From Pseudomonas sp. H3(2019) (GTDB lineage: Bacteria > Pseudomonadota > Gammaproteobacteria > Pseudomonadales > Pseudomonadaceae), in the NCBI RefSeq assembly GCF_007713465.1, contig NZ_VMSG01000032.1, forward strand, positions 1 to 64,000: DNA of 64,000 bases, written 5' to 3'. Shown here piece by piece: positions 42,293-50,367 of this stretch (within the stretch, counting starts at the first letter, position 1; each line of letters starts with the position of its first letter). The notes under the pieces were generated by a model. The model searched no databases. It was not told where the DNA came from and saw only the letters and a list, made by a program, of their open reading frames with translations. Both the position numbers and the translations under genes were made by a program.

Positions 42293-43248
42293 ATGGACGT
42301 TTTCCAGACCATGCGTTTTTTCGTTGCTGTTGCTCAGAGCGGCAGCTTTACGGCGGCGGCTGAGCTATTGGACACCACCACAACTAACGTTTCCAAAGCG
42401 GTCTCCAGTCTGGAGGCCAGGCTTCAAACACGTCTGATTAACCGCACGACCCGACGCCTGGCGTTGACCGAGGCAGGTGTGCGCTATTTGCAGCGATGCG
42501 AGAAAATTCTTGAGGAGGTACGTGAGGCCGAAGACGAAGCGGGTACCGCCCAGGTCATGCCCGTTGGCAGGCTCAAGATTCATGCGATGGGAGCCATCGG
42601 TAATCATTACGTGATCAAAGCCATTGCCAGGTATAGAGAGATTTATCCCTTGGTAATGTTTGATTTGACACTGACCAATCGGCTACCTGACTTGCTGGAG
42701 GAGGGCTATGACATATCGATTGTTTTAGCGCGGGATCTACCCGATTCAGGATTTGTCGCTCAGCGGCTGGGCATCACCTACAGCATTCTCTGCGCCTCGC
42801 CAGCGTACCTGAAGAAACGCGGGATCCCCGATTCTACGAGGTCGCTTGGCGAAATGATTGTTTGAGAATTGTGAATACGGTAATGCCGGTTGAAAACTGG
42901 GTATTTGAGGGACCCGAAGGCGTGGAGACCGTCAACATTCCATTGTCTCCGTTTCACGTCAACACCGCCGACGCCATGACCGTTGCCATAACGAATGGGA
43001 TGGGGATCGGTATTCAGCCTATTGCGTCTGCAGTCGATGGACTGACGTCTGGCACGTTAGTGCGTGTACTGCCGGATTATCATTTCGAAGAGTTCAATGT
43101 ATTTGCCATATACCCATCACGAAAGTTCGTGGATGCAAAAATAAAGACGTGGGTAGAGTTTCTTAAAGATTACATTCCGGGTTTGTTGGCATCCGATGAA
43201 GAAATCGTCGGTTCAGCCAGGAAAGATAACAGCTGTCGAGTTCGCTAG
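42293..43248 (+). pseudogene. LysR regulator broken by a single-base deletion
   Basis: ATG at 42293 (AGAGGTG upstream) opens a normal LysR HTH (SFTAAAELLDTTTTNVSKAV) and most of the effector domain, but the frame ends at TGA in 42863-42865. The remaining domain is intact in the next frame to 43248. Adding one base between 42853 and 42854 restores the reading GEHDCLRIVNT across the break, which is the expected family sequence. The lesion is thus a one-base deletion or a base-calling error. If real, the regulator of the adjacent aldo/keto reductase is lost. Confidence 0.85.
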
Positions 43249-43292
43249 CGCGGCAGGTATGGAGTGTCGACCCTCCATCGTCCGCACAGTAC

Positions 43293-43565
43293 TCAACCGT
43301 TTGAACAGCCTGTTCCCATGACTTGATACTGAAGGACATGGTGTTGACCGTGAGAGTCTTCATAGGTCATTTGAACAGGAACCGGTCCGCACTGGTCCGC
43401 AGCGTCTGTCATTGCAATGACTTTTTTAATGTCGAGCTTGGTTACGTAAGTGTAATTTTCAATCGGTGCCTGACGGGTCGCGACTGTTGAATGGCTCTCG
43501 TCTGCAAATGCCTGTGCACCTAAACTGCCAAGCGCAAGGAAGATCGCAACTTTTGAAATCTTCAT
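43293..43565 (-). CDS. DUF2790 family secreted small protein
   Basis: This 90-aa protein has a signal peptide (KISKVAIFLALGSLGAQAFA) and a short mature domain ending CGPVPVQMTYEDS and HHVLQYQVMGTGC. The two cysteines may form a disulphide. The pattern is that of DUF2790, a small periplasmic Pseudomonas family of unknown function, often near metal- or stress-related genes. Adjacent in-frame ATGs at 43568 and 43565 are both possible starts. It converges with the broken LysR gene. Confidence 0.8.
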   Translation of the reverse strand: MKISKVAIFLALGSLGAQAFADESHSTVATRQAPIENYTYVTKLDIKKVIAMTDAADQCGPVPVQMTYEDSHGQHHVLQYQVMGTGCSNG

Positions 43566-43765
43566 CATGTTCACCGTATCGTTCAAGGTTTGGTCTGCGT
43601 CGTTTTTACCTCGTGAGCTAGTTGATGTTCATTCAATTTGCTCACCGGGTAGAAACGATGCTAGATGTTTATCCCTTTCCCAGACAGCGGCCTATTGGAC
43701 AAACACTGTTGTCGGATTTCGCATGAATAGAACGCTACGGGGACAGTCAGTACCACGGCTCAGGT

Positions 43766-44524
43766 TCACACAAACAGGTCGTAAGACAGTTTGCTGATCA
43801 GGATCACCAGCAACACCAGGAACAGGCCCCGGACAAAAGGCACGCCTTTACGAACCGCCAGCCAGGTGCCGGTCAGCGCGCCGAGGATGTTGAATGCCGC
43901 CATGGGGAGGGCGATCAGGTAGAGCACGTTACCTGTCGGGATGAAGAAAATCAGCGCCGCGACGTTGGTCGCGATGTTCACCAGTTTGGCCGACGCCGAG
44001 GCATGCAGGAAGTCGAAGGCGAAGCAGCGGATAAACAGGAAGATCAGGAAGCTGCCGGTGCCGGGACCGAACAGTCCGTCGTAGAAACCGATGGCCCCGC
44101 CGATGACGATCGCCAGCAGTTTCTCCCGGGTACCGATGTGCATGGGTTTGTGCAGGGCGCCGAAGTCCTTTTTCCAGAAGGTGTAGATCGCCATCAGCAC
44201 GATCAACACCAGCACTGCTGGCCGGATCACCGACTGCGGGACGAACGACACTGTGGCCGCGCCGAAGAAGGACATGACAAAGGCCGCACAGGCAGCGGGG
44301 ATCACCAGCCCCCAGTCGATCACCACCTTGCGTACGAAAGACCGGGCCGCGAATGCAGTGCCGCAGGCTGCCGCGACCTTGTTGGTACCCAGCAGCGCCG
44401 CGGGTTGCGCCGTGGGCAGCACGTTGAACAGCGCAGGTATCTGGATCAGTCCGCCGCCACCCACCGCCGCATCGATCAGGCCGGCGGCAAAGGCGAACAC
44501 GCAAAGGATGACAGTATCGATCAT
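43766..44524 (-). CDS. TSUP (TauE/SafE) family membrane transporter
   Basis: This 252-aa inner-membrane protein has eight hydrophobic segments. It starts with LCVFAFAAGLIDAAVGGGGLIQIPAL and has the repeat YDGLFGPGTGSFLIFLF in the second half, the two TSUP family motifs. Family members export or import sulphite, sulphoacetate or related organic anions. It is divergent from a LysR gene with 124 bases between starts, its likely regulator. The substrate is unknown. Confidence 0.88.
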   Translation of the reverse strand: MIDTVILCVFAFAAGLIDAAVGGGGLIQIPALFNVLPTAQPAALLGTNKVAAACGTAFAARSFVRKVVIDWGLVIPAACAAFVMSFFGAATVSFVPQSVIRPAVLVLIVLMAIYTFWKKDFGALHKPMHIGTREKLLAIVIGGAIGFYDGLFGPGTGSFLIFLFIRCFAFDFLHASASAKLVNIATNVAALIFFIPTGNVLYLIALPMAAFNILGALTGTWLAVRKGVPFVRGLFLVLLVILISKLSYDLFV

Positions 44525-44648
44525 GAAATCAGGCCTTGACGATGAAGGAGTGGTGAAGGTCTAGCGGTGTGGATTGAGCGGGAAGGTTAACGGAACGGCT
44601 TTTTTTGTGTTGCAATGCCACGTTGTGAAAAGTGCAACGAGGTGGCGA

Positions 44649-45605
44649 ATGGCACTGGATATGTTGGGGGACTTTGAAGCCTTTGCGACGGTGGCTCGCA
44701 AGCGCAGTTTTGTCGCGGCGGCACGCTCGCTGGGGCGTTCACCCAGCTCGCTGACCCGTGCCGTTCAAGCCTTGGAGGAAAGCGTCGGGGTCAAGTTGTT
44801 CAATCGCTCCTCCAATGCCGTGAGCTTGACCGAGGCGGGTGAACGCTTGTTGCCCCACGCCTACAAAATGCTGGATCTGCAACGTGAAGCGGATGAAGAC
44901 CTGGCCGGAATCAGCGGCCAGGCTTACGGCTGGGTCCGCTTTTCCGCCCCCGAGTTTCTCGGCCACGGGGTTTTGCCCCGGCTGATCGGGCAGTACGGTG
45001 AGCGTTATCCAGACGTGAACGTCGATGGGATTTTCACCGATGAAACCATCGACCCGGCCAAGAGCAAACTGGACTTCTCGATTCGTGGCGGGTATCCGCA
45101 ATCCAGTGACCTGATCGGCTTTCCGCTCTGGAGTTATTCACGTTACCTGTACGCCAGCCCCGGGTACCTGGAGCGGCGCGGGACGCCCGACTCCATCGAG
45201 GCGCTGGAGGCGCACTCGCTGATCCTGCATACGGCGCCGCGTATTCTAAAAGACTGGAATTTTCGCAGTGAGACGCAGGCCATCAGCTTTCGGGCTGATC
45301 CCAAGTTTCGCTTCAACTCCGGTTCGGCGGTATTCCAGGCGGCCCTGGCGGGTGTCGGGATCGCCCGCCTGGCGGACTGGGTCGCAGAGCCCGAAGTGGA
45401 AGCGGGGCGCCTGCTTCGGGTCTGTCCCGAGTACATGCTCACCTCCAGCAGCGGCGAAAGCCCGCAGATGCACGCGGTGTACCCGGCCGGAAATCTGCCG
45501 CTGCGGGTGAAGTCGCTGTTGCAGATGATCCGTGGCTTTGGCGAAAGCCTGGACCGAAAGCCTGCTTTACCGCTGATCAAAACTGGATTGCAGGGGATGG
45601 GCTGA
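44649..45605 (+). CDS. LysR family transcriptional regulator
   Basis: This 318-aa protein has HTH KRSFVAAARSLGRSPSSLTRAV and an effector domain opening VRFSAPEFLGHGVLPRL. GAGGTGG precedes the ATG at 44649; a longer frame begins at 44574 but would give an unlikely N-terminus. It is divergent from the TSUP gene and probably controls it. It could also act on the unit starting at 45918, 313 bases downstream. Confidence 0.9.
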   Translation: MALDMLGDFEAFATVARKRSFVAAARSLGRSPSSLTRAVQALEESVGVKLFNRSSNAVSLTEAGERLLPHAYKMLDLQREADEDLAGISGQAYGWVRFSAPEFLGHGVLPRLIGQYGERYPDVNVDGIFTDETIDPAKSKLDFSIRGGYPQSSDLIGFPLWSYSRYLYASPGYLERRGTPDSIEALEAHSLILHTAPRILKDWNFRSETQAISFRADPKFRFNSGSAVFQAALAGVGIARLADWVAEPEVEAGRLLRVCPEYMLTSSSGESPQMHAVYPAGNLPLRVKSLLQMIRGFGESLDRKPALPLIKTGLQGMG

Positions 45606-45917
45606 CCCTGCAAGTCGTTTGGCCACGACTGTGTGACGGCCTTGAGCCAATCAAAAACAGAGACCGTCAAAATTAGTCGATACATGCTCGCTCACCGGAT
45701 CGACCTGATTCCAGCCTTCCTGCACAATCGATGCGGCGGGGGAGCGGGGGGGAGACGGATGCGGTGAGTTTGGAGGGGCGGGTGATGAGGTAAAAATATT
45801 TGCATTTGCAAATTTCGGCATGTACTAATCGCACCGTCATTGGGCTGGAGCCCGAGAAACGAGCCGATCTTAGGCAAGGCTGCCATGGTTTGTTTAAAGT
45901 TATCAGGACGGTGACTT
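45606..45917. other. intergenic region upstream of the peptide/HSS-like unit
   Basis: These 312 bases hold a G-rich stretch (about 45730-45780), an A/T-rich palindrome at 45798-45813 and the candidate promoter of the following operon. No other gene or RNA was recognised. Confidence 0.5.
45798..45813. promoter_or_regulatory. palindrome ATTTGC-N4-GCAAAT overlapping a candidate promoter
   Basis: ATTTGC (45798-45803) is perfectly mirrored by GCAAAT (45808-45813). It overlaps a plausible -35 TTGCAT at 45800-45805, with TACTAA 17 bases later at 45823-45828. The position, 105 bases before the 31-codon ORF, suggests an operator for a repressor. The regulator is unknown; metal-responsive (Fur/Zur-like) or LysR control can be imagined but is not shown by the sequence. 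Confidence 0.45.
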
Positions 45918-46013
45918 ATGGATGATCGAAAGATTCTGGATGAAGTAAAAGATTGGTTTATCAGCTGCTTAGGGTGCGCGGCAGGCAGGCGGGAATTCAG
46001 TAAAAACCGCTAA
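45918..46013 (+). CDS. 31-residue peptide ORF, possible precursor or leader peptide
   Basis: ATG at 45918 follows AGGACGGTGA, a good ribosome site, and opens 31 codons: an acidic amphipathic start (MDDRKILDEVKDWFIS), a CLGC pair at Cys17/Cys20, then a basic tail (AAGRREFSKNR). The stop TAA at 46011-46013 is one base from the next ATG, so translation is probably coupled. It is too small for normal gene finders. It could be a substrate peptide for the enzymes downstream, a regulatory leader, or a small structural partner. I do not recognise it. Confidence 0.6.
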   Translation: MDDRKILDEVKDWFISCLGCAAGRREFSKNR

Positions 46014-46014
46014 T

Positions 46015-46806
46015 ATGCTGACCATTGCTCGAACCGCACAAGAGGTTAGGGATCGCTACGAAGCTTATGTACGGGCACTCGAAGCGCGCGAAGTAGTAGC
46101 CTGTCTAATTATCTGCCCGACGGCTACCGAAGAGCAAAATACGTACAGCGTAGCTCAGGAAGTAAGGCGTTTGTCGGCGCTGTTCAGCTCGATTAGCGAG
46201 TACTCTTCTGAAGAGCTTGCTACTGGCCACGCCTTGAACAAAAAACTCTATCTGACTTGCCCGGTCACCAACGTCAAAGTGCTATTCGAAGACTTTGATG
46301 CCGTAGCGTTCTGTCCACAATCGGATGATCTGGATGATGAGCTTTATGACCCGTTGATGTCGGCGCCTATTCCTGCGGTCAACTTTAACTCCGACGTATA
46401 TGCCTTCTCGATGTTCTGCCGTGACATGAGCCTGCAGAAATTCAAACGCGAGGTATTCGAGTTGACCGCCTCCGAACGCGGCCAGCTCTACGAGACGGTG
46501 CTATACGGTTGGCAGCGTATTGCTGAAAGAACTCTGGGCAATTACATCAACATGACCAACGTTCAGAAGTGCCCGGTCTACTTGCACGACGATAATAAAT
46601 ACTGGTTCGCTAATCATCAGGACCCGGCTTTCGCCGAGTCGGTAAAGGAACTGTATCGACATGATATGCCGTTGATTTACGTGCCAAAGATCATCTGTGA
46701 ATGGGAGCAGTATTTCAACACTGGGCGCACACCGGACTTCAGCGAGACCGCCACCCCTGGCAGTCAGCACCTTGACGCATCTGAATCCACCTGTGAGGCT
46801 ATTTGA
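46015..46806 (+). CDS. protein of unknown family in the peptide/HSS-like operon
   Basis: This 263-aa protein matches no family I recognise. It has no signal peptide or membrane segment. Notable features are eight cysteines, several next to Pro (IICPTA, LTCPVT, AFCPQS, QKCPVY), an acidic QSDDLDDELYDP stretch, a likely helical middle (LQKFKREVFELTASERGQLYETVLYGWQRI) and HDDNKYWFANHQDP near residue 190. No SAM, PLP or nucleotide-binding motif is evident. The gene has no strong ribosome site and starts one base after the 31-codon ORF; its stop is one base before the next start. This packing argues for a joint function with its neighbours. Confidence 0.75.
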   Translation: MLTIARTAQEVRDRYEAYVRALEAREVVACLIICPTATEEQNTYSVAQEVRRLSALFSSISEYSSEELATGHALNKKLYLTCPVTNVKVLFEDFDAVAFCPQSDDLDDELYDPLMSAPIPAVNFNSDVYAFSMFCRDMSLQKFKREVFELTASERGQLYETVLYGWQRIAERTLGNYINMTNVQKCPVYLHDDNKYWFANHQDPAFAESVKELYRHDMPLIYVPKIICEWEQYFNTGRTPDFSETATPGSQHLDASESTCEAI

Positions 46807-46807
46807 A

Positions 46808-48223
46808 ATGAGCAAGGATGCGAATTTTTCCGCCACAAAATTGGTGTTTATCGGTTTCGGATCAATCACCAAAGCGACCCTCGGGTTGCTTGTCCAAGCC
46901 CGTACATTCGACCTCTCATCGATATTCGTGATCGCTCCGCAGATAGAGCAACACCAGCCGTTCCTCGAACTGGGGGTGAGTTTTATCGAATTGGCGCTGA
47001 CTCTCGAGAACCTTCACAGTGTATTGCGCGATGTCGTCCGGCGCGGTGATTTCATCGTCAACTTATCGGTCAACGTCAGCAGCACCGCCTTGATCAAGTT
47101 TGCCCATGATCAAGGTGCTCTGTACCTCGATACCTGTATCGAGCCTTGGGAAGGCACCTACAACGAACCCAGTCTAACTACCTCGCAGCGCTCCAACTAC
47201 GCCTTGCGCGACCAGTTGTTGGCCCTCGGAGACGAGCTCGGCTCGGGCCCGACTGCTGTGGTGACCCACGGCGCCAATCCGGGCCTGGTCTCGCATTTTG
47301 TCAAATCGGCATTGCTGCATCTCGCCGAGAAGCTGGCCATCGCGGTGCCTGAGGCCGACGGCAGCGTCGCCTGGGGCGAACTGGCGATGGCGCTGAACGT
47401 CAAGGTTATTCACATCGCTGAACGTGATACCCAGCGCTCGGCACGCATCAAGTCCGACGACGAATTTGTTAACACGTGGTCAGTCGACGGGTTTGTTAGC
47501 GAAGCCGGCCAGCCTGCTGAACTTGGCTGGGGATCCCATGAGAAAACCTGGCCCCCCTTCGCACGCCATCATCAGTTCGGTTCAAACAACGCGATCTACC
47601 TTGAGCGCCCCGGCGTCTCGGTGCCAGTAAAAACCTGGACCCCCAACGGCGGCCCCTGCACTGGCTTGCTGATCACCCATAACGAAGCAATCTCGCTTCC
47701 TGACTTTTTGACTGTCAAAGACGGTAACGTGCTGCTGTACCGGCCGACCGTGCATTACGCTTACCACCCTTGTGACGATGCGCTGCTTTCGGTGCATGAA
47801 TATGTGGGCCGTGGTTGGCGGTTACAAGACAGTAAGCGGATCATGAACGACGAAATTGCCCCGGGTGGTGTCGACGCGCTCGGTGTGCTACTCATGGGCC
47901 ATGCCCTGAATGCCTATTGGTACGGCTCTATTCTGAGTATCGACGAAGCACGGCAGATCGCGCCGTTCAATACAGCAACCAGCCTGCAAGTGGCCGCCGG
48001 AGTATATTCAGGCATCATCTGGGCCATTGAAAACCCTGACCGCGGGATCGTCGAGCCGGAACAGATGGACCATCGGCGGGTATTGGAAATTGCTCTACCT
48101 TTCCTCGGAAGACTCGAAGGTATACAGACCGACTGGACGCCTCTGGACACCATTAACGCGCTGTTCCACAAGCCCGAAGGTGAGTTTTGTCCGTGGCAGT
48201 TCGAGCACTTTACCGCTGTCTAG
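46808..48223 (+). CDS. homospermidine synthase-like NAD-dependent enzyme
   Basis: This 471-aa protein matches bacterial homospermidine synthase (saccharopine-dehydrogenase-like fold) along its length: Rossmann motif FIGFGSITKATLG, Glu112 in IEPWEG, Asn157 in GANPGLVSHFVK, Glu205 in IHIAERDTQ, and Trp224/Glu232 in FVNTWSVDGFVSEAGQPAEL. These equal E117, N162, E210, W229 and E237 of the Blastochloris enzyme as I recall it. Asn89 (NLSVNVSS) replaces the Asp94 of that enzyme, which may alter specificity. The known reaction couples putrescine units by NAD hydride shuttling; here the true amine may differ. It is tightly packed with the unknown gene upstream and the transporter downstream. Confidence 0.85.
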   Translation: MSKDANFSATKLVFIGFGSITKATLGLLVQARTFDLSSIFVIAPQIEQHQPFLELGVSFIELALTLENLHSVLRDVVRRGDFIVNLSVNVSSTALIKFAHDQGALYLDTCIEPWEGTYNEPSLTTSQRSNYALRDQLLALGDELGSGPTAVVTHGANPGLVSHFVKSALLHLAEKLAIAVPEADGSVAWGELAMALNVKVIHIAERDTQRSARIKSDDEFVNTWSVDGFVSEAGQPAELGWGSHEKTWPPFARHHQFGSNNAIYLERPGVSVPVKTWTPNGGPCTGLLITHNEAISLPDFLTVKDGNVLLYRPTVHYAYHPCDDALLSVHEYVGRGWRLQDSKRIMNDEIAPGGVDALGVLLMGHALNAYWYGSILSIDEARQIAPFNTATSLQVAAGVYSGIIWAIENPDRGIVEPEQMDHRRVLEIALPFLGRLEGIQTDWTPLDTINALFHKPEGEFCPWQFEHFTAV

Positions 48224-48239
48224 ATAAGGTCGGTCATTT

Positions 48240-49409
48240 ATGGAAAATCTGAGTGTCGGGTGCTCTGACAAGCAACGCTGGTTTGCCCTCACCAAAATAA
48301 ACACCCTATCGGCTCTGTCGCAGATCGTGCAGATCGGTACCGTAACGCCGCTGCTGTCGCTATCGTTGGAACAACGGGGTGTCGAGGCGGCCAGGATCGG
48401 GGTGATTGTCAGCGCCTCGTGGTTAGCGATCCTGCTGTTTTACAAAATGGTTCCGCGCCTGCTGGCCGTTCTGGGGCTCGTCAAGACCAATCTCCTCAGC
48501 GCGGCATTGACCATCACCGCGCTGATCGGTATGACCCTGACCAACCACTTGGTGCTGATCTTTGCGCTGAACTTTGTGTTGGGTATTGGCTTGATCCTGC
48601 GCTGGATCGCCTGCGATACCTGGATCGTCGCGGTCGCCTCGAAAAACGAGCGTGGCCGAGCGATCGGCATCCATGAGACCCTGATGGGGCTGGGCATTGC
48701 TGTCGGCCCGCTACTGTTGGTGGGGTTCGGCGTCGGGAGCTCCGCTCCCTATTACGCCTGTGCGGCGATCGTGTTGGTTTCCGGCGCTTTAGCCTTAACG
48801 CTGAAAGACCATGATACACAGCCGCAAACCCCGGTGGAAAAACGCCACGGTAAGTTGTTCAGCGTCATTCCGACGGCTCTGTGTGGCGCCTTTATCGCCG
48901 GCTTTTCGGAAACTTCATCAGTGTCATTCCTTGCAGGCTACAGCCTCTCGGCCGGGTACCTGTTGACCGCCGCGACTTTGCTGATTTCGGTGTTCGGCAT
49001 TGGCGGCACAGTGCTGCAACTGCCGATCGGCTGGATGGCCGACCGCAGCTCGTACAAGACCGGCCAACTGGTCTGTGGCCTGATCCTGCTGCTGGGCACG
49101 GTGGCCATTCCCTTCAGCCAGCCCCTTCCCTGGCTAGCGACGCTCATCGTGTTTCTCTGGGGGGGAGCCATTGGCGGCATGAACACCCTGGCTGTGATTG
49201 AGGCGGGGGACCGGGTTGGCGAACATCAAGTGTCCACAGCTATGACCGCCATTGCAATGTTCTACACTTTAGGCAGCGTACTGGGCCCAATAGCCACTGG
49301 CGCCACGGTTTCCTATGTTAGCGAACATGGATTGATGATCTCGGTGGGGATAGTCGGTGCGCTGTTCATCGCAATGTTGATGTTACGCAGAGCCCCCGCG
49401 CCAGAGTGA
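48240..49409 (+). CDS. MFS transporter, probable exporter
   Basis: This 389-aa protein has twelve hydrophobic segments. A motif-A-like loop GWMADRSSYKTGQL follows segment 8, and a less typical loop lies after segment 2. Its size and topology are those of small-molecule MFS exporters of the DHA1/YfcJ-like group. It begins 16 bases after the HSS-like gene, with AAGGTCGG as ribosome site, and is the last gene of the unit. It probably exports the product, though uptake cannot be excluded. Confidence 0.85.
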   Translation: MENLSVGCSDKQRWFALTKINTLSALSQIVQIGTVTPLLSLSLEQRGVEAARIGVIVSASWLAILLFYKMVPRLLAVLGLVKTNLLSAALTITALIGMTLTNHLVLIFALNFVLGIGLILRWIACDTWIVAVASKNERGRAIGIHETLMGLGIAVGPLLLVGFGVGSSAPYYACAAIVLVSGALALTLKDHDTQPQTPVEKRHGKLFSVIPTALCGAFIAGFSETSSVSFLAGYSLSAGYLLTAATLLISVFGIGGTVLQLPIGWMADRSSYKTGQLVCGLILLLGTVAIPFSQPLPWLATLIVFLWGGAIGGMNTLAVIEAGDRVGEHQVSTAMTAIAMFYTLGSVLGPIATGATVSYVSEHGLMISVGIVGALFIAMLMLRRAPAPE

Positions 49410-49521
49410 TGCGCACCAGCCGCTCGGCGTACGCCGTATCCTCCTGATATCCCGCCCCCGGACGTCACGTCTGAGTTCTAATACTGACGAGCGGCTCTGG
49501 GGCGGCGATTGAACCCGGCTT

Positions 49522-49983
49522 TTACGATAAACGCCGTGACATAAGGTATTGGCTTTTCCCCCAAGCCTCAAAGCGCTCCAACACTTCCCAGCCAAGCTTG
49601 GCGTAATAATGACTCTGGTTGTGCGTGTGCAAGAACAAGGTGGTGAATCCAGCCTCTCTCGCATGGCTACAGATGCCTTCGATCAACTGCGCTGCAATTC
49701 CTCTGCGTCGAGCGCTTGGGGTGATGAACACGCAGGCCAGCCACGGGCCCAACTCGGGCCGGTCAGGTAGGTCGCTACTGGCAAGAGTTGCGCCACCCAG
49801 CAACTGGTCTCGTTGCGTTGCGATCAGGCATCTCCAACGACCACCACGTTGCCCCACAGAGAACTCGTGCTGCCAACTGGCGAGAGATTGCTGTGCAAAT
49901 TCATACCTGAACTCTCGATAAAGCCATTCGGCCATCATGTCGCATTTATCCATTTGTTTATCGAGCCAATCCACTCGCAGCAT
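49522..49983 (-). CDS. GNAT family N-acetyltransferase
   Basis: This 153-aa single-domain GNAT has the acetyl-CoA motif RRRGIAAQLIEGI after LACVFITPSA and a C-terminal HTHNQSHYYAKLGWE, a fingerprint of small-molecule acetyltransferases. TAAGGAG precedes the ATG at 49983. It converges with the MFS gene. Polyamine or antibiotic-type acetylation is possible, and polyamine would fit the HSS-like neighbour, but that link is speculative. Confidence 0.85.
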   Translation of the reverse strand: MLRVDWLDKQMDKCDMMAEWLYREFRYEFAQQSLASWQHEFSVGQRGGRWRCLIATQRDQLLGGATLASSDLPDRPELGPWLACVFITPSARRRGIAAQLIEGICSHAREAGFTTLFLHTHNQSHYYAKLGWEVLERFEAWGKSQYLMSRRLS

Positions 49984-50038
49984 CTGAACAACTCCTTATG
50001 TATTCGTCATGTAGAGGGCGGGTCGCGGAGGGGGGCAG

Positions 50039-50247
50039 TGCCAGATGACCGAGGCCGCCGATGCCCACCACGCCGACCCGGTCGGTGGGCTTGACGTCGT
50101 ATTCCACAAGCGGGTTGAACACTGTCGAGCCGGCGCAGAACAGCGGGCCCGCCATGCCCTTGCTCACACCGGAGAGATGGGAAAGCTCGCCCAGAGTGAT
50201 TTTCCGCTTCTTTCGCTCATGATCTGTCGCAACGTATTTTTAATCAT
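50039..50247 (-). pseudogene. chimeric debris: XRE regulator start joined to alcohol dehydrogenase fragment
   Basis: Read on the minus strand, ATG at 50247 begins MIKNTLRQIMSER, a typical Cro/CI-type N-terminus. After a one-base frame change the sequence continues KITLGELSHLSGVSKG, the recognition-helix region. From about 50155 it changes to AGPLFCAGSTVFNPLVEYDV and then RVGVVGIGGLGHLA, an internal piece of a zinc-type alcohol dehydrogenase (YahK/Ahr group), ending near 50039. Neither gene is complete. This is the scar of a deletion or recombination between two unrelated genes. Confidence 0.7.
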
Positions 50248-50367
50248 GTAAACCTCATCCAGGAAAGCGGCATATTATAAATGTCGGTTTCGCTTGTGCG
50301 GTCAGAAAAACCTAATGGGTTATTCGCAACCCACCATGATTGAAAATGTTCGAGAAATAAAAATATC

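Noticed and set aside
46015..49409. opine metallophore (staphylopine/pseudopaline) biosynthesis genes
   Set aside because: The layout enzyme-dehydrogenase-exporter is similar, but the 263-aa protein shows no nicotianamine-synthase-like SAM fold, the second enzyme matches homospermidine synthase, and there is no receptor gene nearby.
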